Shown here piece after piece: positions 34,018 to 43,541 of a stretch of 64,000 bases of DNA. The stretch's first letter is position 1. The number at the start of each line of letters is the position of its first letter. The stretch lies in NCBI RefSeq assembly GCF_900110755.1, contig NZ_FOFF01000010.1, forward strand, positions 171,990 through 235,989, given 5' to 3'. The notes under the pieces are model-generated. The model had not been told where the DNA came from. It saw nothing but the letters and a program-made list of their open reading frames with translations, and made no database searches. Origin of the DNA: Streptomyces sp. yr375. Its GTDB lineage: Bacteria; Actinomycetota; Actinomycetes; Streptomycetales; Streptomycetaceae. The position numbers and the translations under genes are program-made.

Positions 34018-34065
34018 GGGACCCCATTCGTCGACGGGCGGCTACGGATCCGACGCAGATCCGGT

Positions 34066-34081
34066 ACAGGTCTAGTCCAAT
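34066..34081. promoter_or_regulatory. Candidate DasR-responsive element (dre)
   Basis: ACAGGTCTAGTCCAAT matches 13 of 16 positions of the dre palindrome as I recall it (ACTGGTCTAGACCACT). On the other strand it matches 14 of 16 positions of the second dre upstream of nagK in this window. It lies between cutC and the HD-domain gene. Confidence 0.5.
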
Positions 34082-34127
34082 TGAGGATACGCCTCCGCGG
34101 CCGGCCCTCCCGCGCGACAATGAAGAC

Positions 34128-34772
34128 ATGGCCGATCTCGACGCCCTGCGCACCCGCTTCAGTCACGCCCTGGAGAGGGCCCGGTCCCCCGTCGGCGGCC
34201 CCGACCCCGTGCCGTACGCCGACAACCTCCTCGCCCGCTGGCAGGAGCCGCAGCGCCGCTATCACACGCTCACGCACCTCACCGCAGTCCTCGACCGCGT
34301 CGACGAGCTGGAGGCGTACGCCGACGACGCCGACGTCGTACGGCTGGCGGCCTGGTTCCACGACGCCGTCTATCTGCCCGACCGCTCCGAGAACGAGGAG
34401 CGGTCCGCCCGGCTCGCCGAGCGCGCCCTGCCCGAGGCGGGGGTGTCGCGGGAGCGGACCGGCGAGGTCGCGCGGCTCGTCCGGCTCACCGTCAGCCACG
34501 ACCCGGCCGACGACGACCCCGACGGCCAGGTCCTGTGCGACGCGGACCTCGCGATCCTCGCCGCGCCGCCGTCCGCGTACGCCGCCTACACGGCCGCCGT
34601 CCGCGAGGAGTACCACTTCGTCCCCAGCGACGCCTTCCGCGCCGGCCGGTCCGCCGTCCTGCGTCAACTCCTCGAACTGCCACGGCTGTTCAGGACGCCG
34701 TACGGCAGCGAGCGGTGGGAGGAGACGGCCCGCTACAACCTGCGCGGCGAACTGGAGCTGCTGGCCTCGTGA
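34128..34772 (+). CDS. HD-domain metal-dependent phosphohydrolase
   Basis: A 214-aa helical protein. RRYHTLTHL near residue 45 and AAWFHDAVY near 78 give the metal-binding His and His-Asp pair, with a further DADLAIL near 145. The family resembles predicted metal-dependent HD hydrolases (YfbR/Ras-like). GACAAT lies seven nt before the ATG, consistent with a leaderless transcript. It overlaps the GNAT gene by 4 nt (GTGA), so the two are coupled. Substrate unknown. Confidence 0.85.
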   Translation: MADLDALRTRFSHALERARSPVGGPDPVPYADNLLARWQEPQRRYHTLTHLTAVLDRVDELEAYADDADVVRLAAWFHDAVYLPDRSENEERSARLAERALPEAGVSRERTGEVARLVRLTVSHDPADDDPDGQVLCDADLAILAAPPSAYAAYTAAVREEYHFVPSDAFRAGRSAVLRQLLELPRLFRTPYGSERWEETARYNLRGELELLAS

Positions 34773-35281
34773 CCACCGGTGCTCCGCCCCCGCGCATCCC
34801 CGCCGCCCGCCTCACCCTCGAAGGCCTCACCCCGCCCGCCGCCGCCGGACTGCGCGCGGGCGGCGGCGGAGGGTTCGAGTGGCTCGGGGGCGGACCCTAC
34901 GAAGGCACGCGCGACGCCGCCGGAATGCTCGTCAAGGCGTACGTGAACGGCGTGCACCGGCCCGAGTTCGGCCTCTACGTCCTCGTACGGCACGAGGACG
35001 GCCGGGCCGTCGGCAGCATGGGCTTCCACGCGGCTCCCGACGAGGACGGCCGCACGGAGATCGGCTACGACCTGGTCGAGGCGGCCCGCGGCCACGGCTA
35101 CGCCACCGAGGCGCTGCGCGCGCTGGCCGCGTGGGCGCTGGCGCGCAGCGACGTACGACGCCTGTTCGCGGTCGTCGAGCACGCCAACGCGGCCTCCCGC
35201 GCCGTACTGGAACGGGCCGGGTTCGTCCGGGTCGCCGAGAGCGACGGGGACGGAGGCGACGACGCCTACGAGCTGACCTGA
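34769..35281 (+). CDS. GNAT-family N-acetyltransferase
   Basis: A 170-aa protein of the RimJ/RimL type. EIGYDLVEAARGHGYATEALRALAAWAL holds the acetyl-CoA binding motif A (RGHGYATEA), and ANAASRAVLERAGFVRV is the closing motif. The GTG start overlaps the stop of the HD hydrolase. The N-terminus is glycine-rich (RAGGGGGFEW). Acceptor unknown. Convergent with the DUF4031 gene, one base apart. Confidence 0.85.
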   Translation: MTTGAPPPRIPAARLTLEGLTPPAAAGLRAGGGGGFEWLGGGPYEGTRDAAGMLVKAYVNGVHRPEFGLYVLVRHEDGRAVGSMGFHAAPDEDGRTEIGYDLVEAARGHGYATEALRALAAWALARSDVRRLFAVVEHANAASRAVLERAGFVRVAESDGDGGDDAYELT

Positions 35282-35282
35282 C

Positions 35283-35573
35283 TCAGGGTGCGCTCTGCGG
35301 GTCGGCGGCCCCGCCGCCGCCCTTGCGTCTGCGCAGGCCGGACGTCGTCAGCAGCCGGATCACCTCACGGCTGCTCACCTCGACCGCCCCGGCGGCCACC
35401 ACCTCGGCGTAACGATGGGACGGGATGTCGTAGTGGTCGCGCTCGAAGGCCCGGCGCGGGATGCCCGACGCGTCGGCGAACGCGTGCAGTTCGGCGTACG
35501 AGACGTCGCTGACGAGGTGGGACCACATCCGGCCGTGGCCCGGCCAGGCCGGCGGGTCGATGTAGACGGTCAC
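35283..35573 (-). CDS. DUF4031 protein
   Basis: A 96-aa protein starting MTVYIDPPAWPGHGRMWSHLVSD, the DUF4031 signature, with FERDHYDIPSHRY further on. The aspartate, tryptophan and histidines suggest a small enzyme or metal site, but no function is established. GTG 35571-35573 is fixed by GAGG seven nt upstream, inside the end of the preceding gene, from which it is separated by only seven bases; the two are one operon. Confidence 0.85.
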   Translation of the reverse strand: MTVYIDPPAWPGHGRMWSHLVSDVSYAELHAFADASGIPRRAFERDHYDIPSHRYAEVVAAGAVEVSSREVIRLLTTSGLRRRKGGGGAADPQSAP

Positions 35574-35580
35574 GAGCACC

Positions 35581-35976
35581 TCACGAGGATGGCGTGCCCC
35601 CCGCGGCCGAGCCCAGCGAGCCCACCGACGCGACCTTGACGCCCGCCTTGTGGCACACCCAGTGCGGGTCCGGGCCGAGTTCGGGCTCGACGTCGAGGGC
35701 GTGCGGGTCGCCGGAGCCGCAGACCGGGCACAGGGGCCAGCGGCCGTGGCGTTCGAGGATCGCGTCCTGCACGTCCTGCGCGACCAGCCCCGCCACGTAC
35801 TCCGCGCCCGCCGGCCACTGCTCGACCCACCAGCGGCGCTGCACGACGGAGTCCTCGACCATCGACACGACGTCCGCCGCGGCGACCTCGCCCGAGGCCA
35901 GATCGGCGAGCACCAGGGCGCGCGCCGCGTGCAACGCCTGTTCCAGGGGGCTGATGGGGTTGCCGGTGGGGTCCAT
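35581..35976 (-). CDS. Hypothetical protein with putative zinc ribbon
   Basis: A 131-aa protein. A helical N-terminal half (LEQALHAARALVLADLASGEVAAADVV) and a C-terminal putative zinc knuckle CPVCGSGD followed by WVCHKAG. Upstream CACAAT or AGGGGC before the ATG gives either a leaderless start or a weak ribosome site. It precedes DUF4031 directly. No family recognised beyond the CxxC element. Confidence 0.7.
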   Translation of the reverse strand: MDPTGNPISPLEQALHAARALVLADLASGEVAAADVVSMVEDSVVQRRWWVEQWPAGAEYVAGLVAQDVQDAILERHGRWPLCPVCGSGDPHALDVEPELGPDPHWVCHKAGVKVASVGSLGSAAGGTPSS

Positions 35977-36081
35977 GCCCCTATTGTGCGCACGCCTGGC
36001 CCACTCCCCGAACGGAAAATACCGTGAGGAGAGCGGTCGCAGGCAGCCGCACTGGACCCTCGCCGGAAAGAGTCGACCCCG

Positions 36082-37017
36082 ATGACCTCCCCGATGACCT
36101 CGCGCAACCTCCTCCCCCAACTGGCTTCGCTGACCACCGAAGCCTTCCGCCCGGAACTCGCCGAGATCGATCTGCTCCCCACCCTCGACATCGCCCGGCT
36201 CATGAACGCGGAGGATTCCGCCGTTCCCGCCGCCGTCGCCGCGCAGCTTCCGCGGATCGGTGCCGTCGTCGACGCCGTCGCCGCGCGGATGGCGCGCGGG
36301 GGGCGGCTGGTGTACGCCGGTGCCGGTACCGCCGGGCGGCTCGGGGTGCTGGACGCGTCCGAGTGCCCGCCGACCTTCGACACCGCCCCCGGGCAGGTCG
36401 TCGGGCTGATCGCGGGCGGGCCGGCGGCGCTGGTGACGTCCGTCGAGGGCGCCGAGGACTCCCGGGAACTGGCCGAGGCGGACCTGGCCGCCCTCGCCCT
36501 CACCCCGGACGACACCGTGGTCGGCGTCTCCGCCTCCGGTCGCACCCCGTACGCGATCGGCGCCGTGGCGTACGCGCGGGCGCGGGGCGCGCTGACCGTC
36601 GGGCTGGCCTGCAACGCGGGCAGCGCGCTGGCCGCCGCCGCCGAGCACGGGATCGAGGTGGTCGTCGGCCCCGAACTGCTCACCGGCTCCACCCGGCTGA
36701 AGGCGGGCACGGCGCAGAAACTGGTCCTCAACATGATCTCGACGATCACGATGATCCGGCTGGGCAAGACGTACGGGAACCTGATGGTCGACGTCCGCGC
36801 CTCGAACGAGAAGCTGCGCGCCCGCTCACGGCGGATCGTGGCGCTGGCGACCGGCGCGGCGGACGACGACGTCGAGGCGGCCCTCACGACGGGCGACGGC
36901 GAGGTGAAGAACGCGATCCTGGTGCTGCTCGCCGGGGTGGACGGGCCGACGGCCGCCCGCCTTCTGGAGGAGTCCGGGGGACATCTGCGCGCCGCGCTCG
37001 CCTCCGCCGACGGCTGA
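36082..37017 (+). CDS. murQ: N-acetylmuramic acid 6-phosphate etherase MurQ
   Basis: A 311-aa SIS-domain enzyme that cleaves the lactyl ether of MurNAc-6-P to give GlcNAc-6-P and lactate in cell-wall recycling. Signatures are AGAGTAGRLGVLDASECPPTF near residue 75, the catalytic glutamate region SVEGAEDS, VSASGRTPYAIGA and the C-terminal TRLKAGTAQKLVLNM. It is followed 16 bp later by a PTS IIBC gene likely to deliver its substrate. Its product feeds NagA, encoded about 14 kb away in this window. Confidence 0.94.
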   Translation: MTSPMTSRNLLPQLASLTTEAFRPELAEIDLLPTLDIARLMNAEDSAVPAAVAAQLPRIGAVVDAVAARMARGGRLVYAGAGTAGRLGVLDASECPPTFDTAPGQVVGLIAGGPAALVTSVEGAEDSRELAEADLAALALTPDDTVVGVSASGRTPYAIGAVAYARARGALTVGLACNAGSALAAAAEHGIEVVVGPELLTGSTRLKAGTAQKLVLNMISTITMIRLGKTYGNLMVDVRASNEKLRARSRRIVALATGAADDDVEAALTTGDGEVKNAILVLLAGVDGPTAARLLEESGGHLRAALASADG

Positions 37018-37033
37018 GCCGCACGCTCGGGGG

Positions 37034-38425
37034 GTGCGTACCGACTCCTCCTCCACAGCCGCCTCCCCGGCCGCCGCCACAGCCGCCGCGATCCTGCCCC
37101 TGGTCGGCGGCCCCGCGAACGTCACCACCGTCGCCCACTGCATGACCCGGCTCCGCCTCGTCCTCACCGATCCGTCCCGGGCGGACGAGACGGCGCTGCG
37201 GGCGCTGCCCGGGGTGCTGGGGGTCGTCGTGGCCGACGGCTCGTGGCAGGTGGTCCTCGGCCCGGGCGCGGTGACGACGGTGACGACCGAGTTCGAAAAG
37301 CTCCTCGCCCACCACCACTCCGGCACGGAGTTGCGAGACGCGCAACGACTGCGCGACGCGACCCCCCTCAAGACCGTCCTGCGCCGCATCGCCGCCGTCT
37401 TCGTCCCGCTGATCCCCGCCCTGATCGGCTGCGGAATCCTCGCCGGCCTCAACGGCCTTCTCCTCAACGCCGGTTGGCTGCCGGGGCTGACGCCCGCGCT
37501 GGCCGCCGTCGCCGCCGCCTTCATGTCGCTGATCGCCGTCTTCGTCGGCTACCAGACGGCGAAGGAGTTCGGCGGGACGCCGATCCTGGGCGGCGCGGTC
37601 GCGGCGATCGTCGTCTACCCGGGGGTCGCGAAGGTGACGGCGTTCGGGGTGACGCTCGCCCCCGGCCAGGGCGGGGTCCTCGGCGCGCTGGCCGCCGCGC
37701 TGCTCGCGACGTACGTCGAGAAGCGGTGCCGCGGCCGGCTCCCGGAGAGCCTGGACGTGCTCCTCACCCCCACCCTGACGGTCCTCGTCGCCGGCCTCGG
37801 CACGCTGTACGGCCTGATGTACGCGGCCGGCGCGGTCTCCACGGCGATCGGCACGGCCGCGAACTGGCTGCTCACGACCACGGGCCCGATCGCGGGCCTG
37901 ATCCTGGGCGGCCTTTTCCTGCCCCTGGTGATGCTCGGCCTCCACCAGGCCCTCATCCCCATCCACACCACCCTCATCGAACAGCAGGGCTACACGGTCC
38001 TGCTCCCCGTCCTGGCGATGGCGGGCGCGGGCCAGGTCGGCGCGGCACTCGCGGTGTACGTCCGCCTGCGCCACGACACCGCCATCCGTACGACGATCAG
38101 ATCGGCACTCCCGGCCGGCCTGCTGGGCATCGGCGAACCCCTCGTCTACGGCGTCTCGCTCCCCCTCGGCCGCCCCTTCCTCACCGCCTGCGCGGGCGGC
38201 GCGGCCGGCGGCGCCTTCGTCGGCTTCTTCGCGACGCTCGGCGACAAGGTCGGCGCAACGGCGATCGGCCCGTCCGGCTGGGCCCTGTTCCCCCTGCTCA
38301 CCGGCCCCCGAGGCCTGGCCATGACAGCGGCGATCTACGCGGGCGGCCTGCTCACGGCCTACGCGGTCGGCTTCGCGACGACCTACGCCTTCACCGGCCC
38401 ACTGGCCACCCGCCGCACCCCGTAG
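37034..38425 (+). CDS. PTS transporter IIBC, probably MurNAc/amino-sugar specific
   Basis: A 463-aa phosphotransferase permease. The IIB domain spans residues 10-95 with the phosphorylated cysteine in VAHCMTRLRL (about residue 36). Eight to ten membrane helices of a Glc-type IIC domain follow, including GIGEPLVYGVSLPLGRPF (substrate-binding loop). No IIA domain is fused. The position directly behind murQ implies import and phosphorylation of MurNAc, as MurP does in E. coli; this assignment is from context. Confidence 0.88.
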   Translation: MRTDSSSTAASPAAATAAAILPLVGGPANVTTVAHCMTRLRLVLTDPSRADETALRALPGVLGVVVADGSWQVVLGPGAVTTVTTEFEKLLAHHHSGTELRDAQRLRDATPLKTVLRRIAAVFVPLIPALIGCGILAGLNGLLLNAGWLPGLTPALAAVAAAFMSLIAVFVGYQTAKEFGGTPILGGAVAAIVVYPGVAKVTAFGVTLAPGQGGVLGALAAALLATYVEKRCRGRLPESLDVLLTPTLTVLVAGLGTLYGLMYAAGAVSTAIGTAANWLLTTTGPIAGLILGGLFLPLVMLGLHQALIPIHTTLIEQQGYTVLLPVLAMAGAGQVGAALAVYVRLRHDTAIRTTIRSALPAGLLGIGEPLVYGVSLPLGRPFLTACAGGAAGGAFVGFFATLGDKVGATAIGPSGWALFPLLTGPRGLAMTAAIYAGGLLTAYAVGFATTYAFTGPLATRRTP

Positions 38426-38499
38426 CCACACAACCACCGCTCACCACCACGTCCCCCGCGCTCCGCGCCCCGACCGGCGTTCGTCCTACCCTTGGGCCC

Positions 38500-39072
38500 A
38501 TGAACCACGCCCAGCTCACCTCTCTCGGTCGTGCGCTCCGGCTGCTCGGGGAGCATGGCGACGCGCTGACCGCCGACACGCCCGACGCCCGGCTGCATGA
38601 GGTCAAGGCCGATCTGAAGCGGGCCCTGGAACTGCTGGACGACGGTGTCGTCGGTGCCACGCCCACCACCCGGTGCGCCGAGCACCCGCACGGCCCGGTC
38701 GACGAGGCCGCCCCCGACCTGTGCCTGCTGTGCGAGACGCGCCGCCGGTCGGCCCGGCGCGCCGAGTTCAACGGCCCCGCCCCGCAGGCGCCGTACACCC
38801 CGACTCCCTCGATCTCCCGTTACGGCACCCGCGCCGACCGCCCGCAGCCCCAGCAGCGCTGGCTGCCGGAGCTGTGGAACGGCCAGGAGTGGCACCTGTG
38901 CGGAACCCCGAGGCGGGACCGGCGCGAGGCCGAGCTGTACATCGCCGCCCTGCGCCGCGGCTCCCGGCCGGCGATGGCCTACCGGCTGGTGCACGAGTTC
39001 ACCGACTACGAGGTGCTCCGCATCTGGGGCACCCCGGTGAAGGTCGACATCGAGCCCCTCGGCAACCTCTGA
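38500..39072 (+). CDS. Conserved hypothetical protein with CxxC motif
   Basis: A 190-aa soluble protein. An N-terminal helix (LTSLGRALRLLGEHGDALTAD), a possible metal site CAEHP...CLLC at residues 67-88, and a C-terminal domain (PELWNGQEWHLCGTPRRDRREAELYI...RLVHEFTDYEVLRIW) rich in Trp and Arg. A TACCCT hexamer lies seven nt before the ATG, suggesting a leaderless mRNA. Seen in other Streptomyces next to murQ/PTS genes (recalled), but no function known. Confidence 0.72.
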   Translation: MNHAQLTSLGRALRLLGEHGDALTADTPDARLHEVKADLKRALELLDDGVVGATPTTRCAEHPHGPVDEAAPDLCLLCETRRRSARRAEFNGPAPQAPYTPTPSISRYGTRADRPQPQQRWLPELWNGQEWHLCGTPRRDRREAELYIAALRRGSRPAMAYRLVHEFTDYEVLRIWGTPVKVDIEPLGNL

Positions 39073-39094
39073 GACACGTCGGACGGGTTGTGGC

Positions 39095-40222
39095 TCAGCT
39101 CAGGGTCTTCAGGGCGGCCGCGTCGTAGGGGGCCAGCTCGTCGAGGCGACCGCCGAGGACCTTGGCGGCCCACTCCGGGTCCTGGAGCAGCGCCCGCCCG
39201 ACGGCCACCATGTCGAACTCGTCGCGCTCCAGCCGGTCGAGGAGGTCGTCGATGCCCTTGACCTGGGAGCCCTCGCCCGCGAAGCCGCCGATGAAGTCGC
39301 CGTCGAGGCCGACCGAGCCGACGGTGATGGTGGGCTTGCCGGTGAGCTTCTTCGTCCAGCCCGCCAGGTTGAGGTCGGAGCCGTCGAACTCGGGGAGCCA
39401 GTAGCGGCGGGTGGAGGCGTGGAAGGCGTCGACACCGGCGGCGGCGAGCGGCGCGAGGATGGCCTCCAGCTCCTCCGGCGTCTCGGCGAGCCGCACGTCG
39501 TACGCCTCCTGCTTCCACTGCGAGTAGCGGAAGATGATCGGGAACTCGGCGGAGACGGTCTCGCGGACGGCCGCGATGATCTCGGCGGCGAACTTCGCGC
39601 GGGCCACGGGGTCGCCGCCGTACGCGTCGGTGCGGCGGTTGGTGCCGGACCACAGGAACTGGTCGAGCAGGTAGCCGTGCGCGCCGTGCAGCTCGACACC
39701 GTCGAAGCCGATGCGCTCGGCGGCCGCGGCGGCCTGCGCGAACGCGCCGATGACGTCGTCCAGGTCACGCTGGGTCATCGCCTTGCCGACGCCCTCGGTG
39801 CCGTCGAGACGCACCCCGGAAGGCCCGACGGCGGGCGCGTCGGCGAACGGCGGCTCACCCTGGTTGCGGACCATCCCGATGTGCCACAACTGCGGCACGA
39901 TCGTCCCGCCGCCCGCGTGCACGGCCTCGGCGACCTTCGCCCAGCCCGCCAACTGCTCCTCACCGTGGAACCTCGGCACCCGGTCGCTCTGCCCGGCCGA
40001 GTCGTGCCCGACGTACGTCCCCTCGGTGACGATGAGACCGACACCGGCGGCGGCGCGCCGCGCGTAGTACGACACGACGTCCTCACCGGGAATCCCGTCC
40101 GGCGAGAACATGCGCGTCATCGGCGCCATCGCGATCCGGTTCGGAACGGTCAGCCCGTTGATGGACACCGGCCGGGAGAGAATCTCGGCGGCACGGGAGG
40201 GGGCAGGCGGGGTGACGCTCAC
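39095..40222 (-). CDS. Old Yellow Enzyme-family NADH:flavin oxidoreductase
   Basis: A 375-aa FMN-dependent TIM barrel. AMAPMTRMFS near residue 40 binds FMN; ELHGAHGYLLDQFLW near 190 gives the active-site His pair and barrel strand; VGRALLQDPEWAAKV closes the barrel. These enzymes reduce activated alkenes and nitro compounds. GTG start fixed by GAGGAG six nt upstream. The region before the gene has an 11-bp palindrome (40295-40305) that may bind a regulator. It converges with the hypothetical gene at 38500. Confidence 0.92.
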   Translation of the reverse strand: MSVTPPAPSRAAEILSRPVSINGLTVPNRIAMAPMTRMFSPDGIPGEDVVSYYARRAAAGVGLIVTEGTYVGHDSAGQSDRVPRFHGEEQLAGWAKVAEAVHAGGGTIVPQLWHIGMVRNQGEPPFADAPAVGPSGVRLDGTEGVGKAMTQRDLDDVIGAFAQAAAAAERIGFDGVELHGAHGYLLDQFLWSGTNRRTDAYGGDPVARAKFAAEIIAAVRETVSAEFPIIFRYSQWKQEAYDVRLAETPEELEAILAPLAAAGVDAFHASTRRYWLPEFDGSDLNLAGWTKKLTGKPTITVGSVGLDGDFIGGFAGEGSQVKGIDDLLDRLERDEFDMVAVGRALLQDPEWAAKVLGGRLDELAPYDAAALKTLS

Positions 40223-40294
40223 GTGGGGCTCCTCAGGTAGGGGACCAGGGGTGGGACGAGTGGCTTGACCAGGCGGTATGTGCATGTGCATCGA

Positions 40295-40305
40295 GTACCT
40301 GGTAC
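40295..40305. promoter_or_regulatory. Palindrome upstream of the Old Yellow Enzyme gene
   Basis: GTACC-T-GGTAC, a perfect palindrome about 75 bp before the oxidoreductase start, next to two direct copies of TGTGCATG. It could be an operator; no regulator gene is adjacent. Confidence 0.35.
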
Positions 40306-40397
40306 GACAACCCCCGGCGGCCCCGGCACCATTCCGCCCGCCCCGCGATTCCCCCTGTGATCCCGCCCACGCACCCCGGTTCCGCCCCGGACACGCC

Positions 40398-40439
40398 CGA
40401 GGGCGGCACCCCCTGCTGGAACAGGGAGTGCCGCCCTCG
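40398..40439. terminator. Terminator hairpin downstream of groEL
   Basis: A 12-bp stem (CGAGGGCGGCAC with its complement), one mismatch, then five more pairs (CCCTG/CAGGG) around a 6-nt loop. It lies 37 bp after the groEL stop and can also serve the opposite strand. Confidence 0.85.
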
Positions 40440-40475
40440 GTCGCGTACTGCCATGAACCGCTGATCCTCGGGGGA

Positions 40476-42470
<1,995 letters not shown>

Positions 42471-42677
42471 TCAGCCGGTCGCGAGACGGACCATGTCCGC
42501 CTGCGGCCCCTTCTGGCCCTGCGAGATCTCGAAATCGACTCGCTGACCCTCTTCCAGGGTGCGGTAGCCGTCCATCTGAATCGCGCTGTAGTGGACGAAA
42601 ACATCCGCACCACCGTCGACCGCGATGAAGCCGTACCCCTTCTCCGCGTTGAACCACTTGACGGTGCCCTGAGCCAT
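42471..42677 (-). CDS. Cold-shock protein CspA-type
   Basis: A 68-aa single-domain protein, the normal CspA length. RNP1 KGYGFIA and RNP2 DVFVHYS are both present. ATG start behind GGGGAG. It binds single-stranded RNA or DNA and acts as an RNA chaperone. It is probably monocistronic, with a strong terminator behind it and about 470 bp without genes in front, long enough for a structured leader. Confidence 0.95.
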   Translation of the reverse strand: MAQGTVKWFNAEKGYGFIAVDGGADVFVHYSAIQMDGYRTLEEGQRVDFEISQGQKGPQADMVRLATG

Positions 42678-43031
42678 GCCTAACTCCCCTATTACTGGCC
42701 CTTGCACAGATCCACACTTCGCGGATCCGGGTCAGACCTCACCCCCCACACGATTGGGGGCGTGCGCCGGAACGCGTCGACCGCGGCCGAATGTATCTGT
42801 CCAACTGCCCTCTGCAACAGGTCACTTGGACGAGAATTCTGGACGCGCGAGATCCGGAATGTGGCGAGAATTCGCCAGAACTCAGGGCAAGTCGGGCCCC
42901 GCAAAAGCCACAAAAGCCACGAATGAGGCGCGCACTTTGGCTGCTTCTCATCGGACGGTGGGCAGAAAGAAAAGGTTCCGGATCCTGTGATCACGACCCG
43001 GTTCCCCAACTGTACCGCGCTCAACCACACT
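42678..43031. other. Long intergenic region upstream of cspA
   Basis: About 350 bp with lower GC than the neighbours (AGAATTCTGGACGCG, AAAGCCACAAAAGCC, AGAAAGAAAAGG). Short ORFs exist on both strands but lack ribosome sites and Streptomyces codon bias. It most likely holds the cspA promoter and a long 5' UTR. No RNA gene recognised. Confidence 0.45.
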
Positions 43032-43070
43032 GAATTGCCCCCTCCGCTTCAATCGCGGAGAGGGCAATTC
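43032..43070 (-). terminator. Terminator hairpin downstream of the MoaD-like gene (distal)
   Basis: GAATTGCCC with its complement gives 9 bp, one mismatch, then CTCCGC/GCGGAG gives 6 bp around a 7-nt loop. It is the second of two hairpins behind the MoaD-like gene. Confidence 0.75.
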
Positions 43071-43100
43071 GATGAACTCTCGGTAATTGCTGTTACCGAC

Positions 43101-43124
43101 GGTCAGTACCGGCGGGTACTGACC
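43101..43124 (-). terminator. Hairpin directly downstream of the MoaD-like gene (proximal)
   Basis: GGTCAGTACC-GGCG-GGTACTGACC, a perfect 10-bp stem with a tetraloop, 25 bp after the stop codon. A further half copy (GTCAGTGACC) follows it toward the gene. Confidence 0.7.
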
Positions 43125-43148
43125 GACAGTCAGTGACCATTCGACGAT

Positions 43149-43424
43149 TCAGCCGCCGGCGACGGCCGGGATGATCGAAATACCGGCGCCGTCCGGGGTC
43201 GCCGTGTCGAGCCCCTGCTCGAACCGGACGTCGTCGTCGTTCACGTACACATTGACGAACCGCCGCAGCTTGCCCTGGTCGTCCAGAACCCGGGCGGCGA
43301 TCCCGGTGTGGTTCTTCTCCAGATCAGAGATGACCTCACCAAGGGTCCCTCCCTCGGCCGACACCTCGGCAGCACCACCGGTGTAGGTGCGGAGGATTGT
43401 AGGGATCCGAACAGAAACGCTCAT
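43149..43424 (-). CDS. MoaD/ThiS-family sulfur carrier protein
   Basis: A 91-aa beta-grasp protein with the C-terminal Gly-Gly (IIPAVAGG) needed for adenylation and thiocarboxylate formation. FVNVYVNDDDVRFEQGLDT matches the MoaD/ThiS core. ATG behind GGAGG with ideal spacing. It is downstream of thrC on the same strand, separated by 117 bp that contain a dispersed repeat. Homologues linked to thrC in actinobacteria may supply sulfur for cysteine or methionine synthesis (CysO-like); which pathway is used here is not shown. Confidence 0.88.
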   Translation of the reverse strand: MSVSVRIPTILRTYTGGAAEVSAEGGTLGEVISDLEKNHTGIAARVLDDQGKLRRFVNVYVNDDDVRFEQGLDTATPDGAGISIIPAVAGG

Positions 43425-43453
43425 GCTGTGACCTCCGGTCAGGTAATCGCCGT

Positions 43454-43524
43454 CAGGGGCGCGGGGCTGTGTTGAATATGCGGCTACCGCCGCGTGGGCG
43501 CGACCGACCCCCACCGGCCCGCAG
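43454..43524. repeat. Dispersed Streptomyces repeat, copy 1
   Basis: Begins CAGGGGCGCGGG and ends CCCGCAG, with a small GCGGC-TACC-GCCGC hairpin in the middle. It fills most of the gap between thrC and the MoaD-like gene. A second copy of the same element lies at 51231-51298, inside nagA. The family is frequent in Streptomyces intergenic regions (recalled). Confidence 0.8.
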
Positions 43525-43541
43525 ACGAACAACAACGACTG

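Noticed and set aside
42692..43030. Short ORFs on both strands upstream of cspA
   Set aside because: No ribosome sites and codon use unlike Streptomyces genes; more likely promoter and leader DNA.
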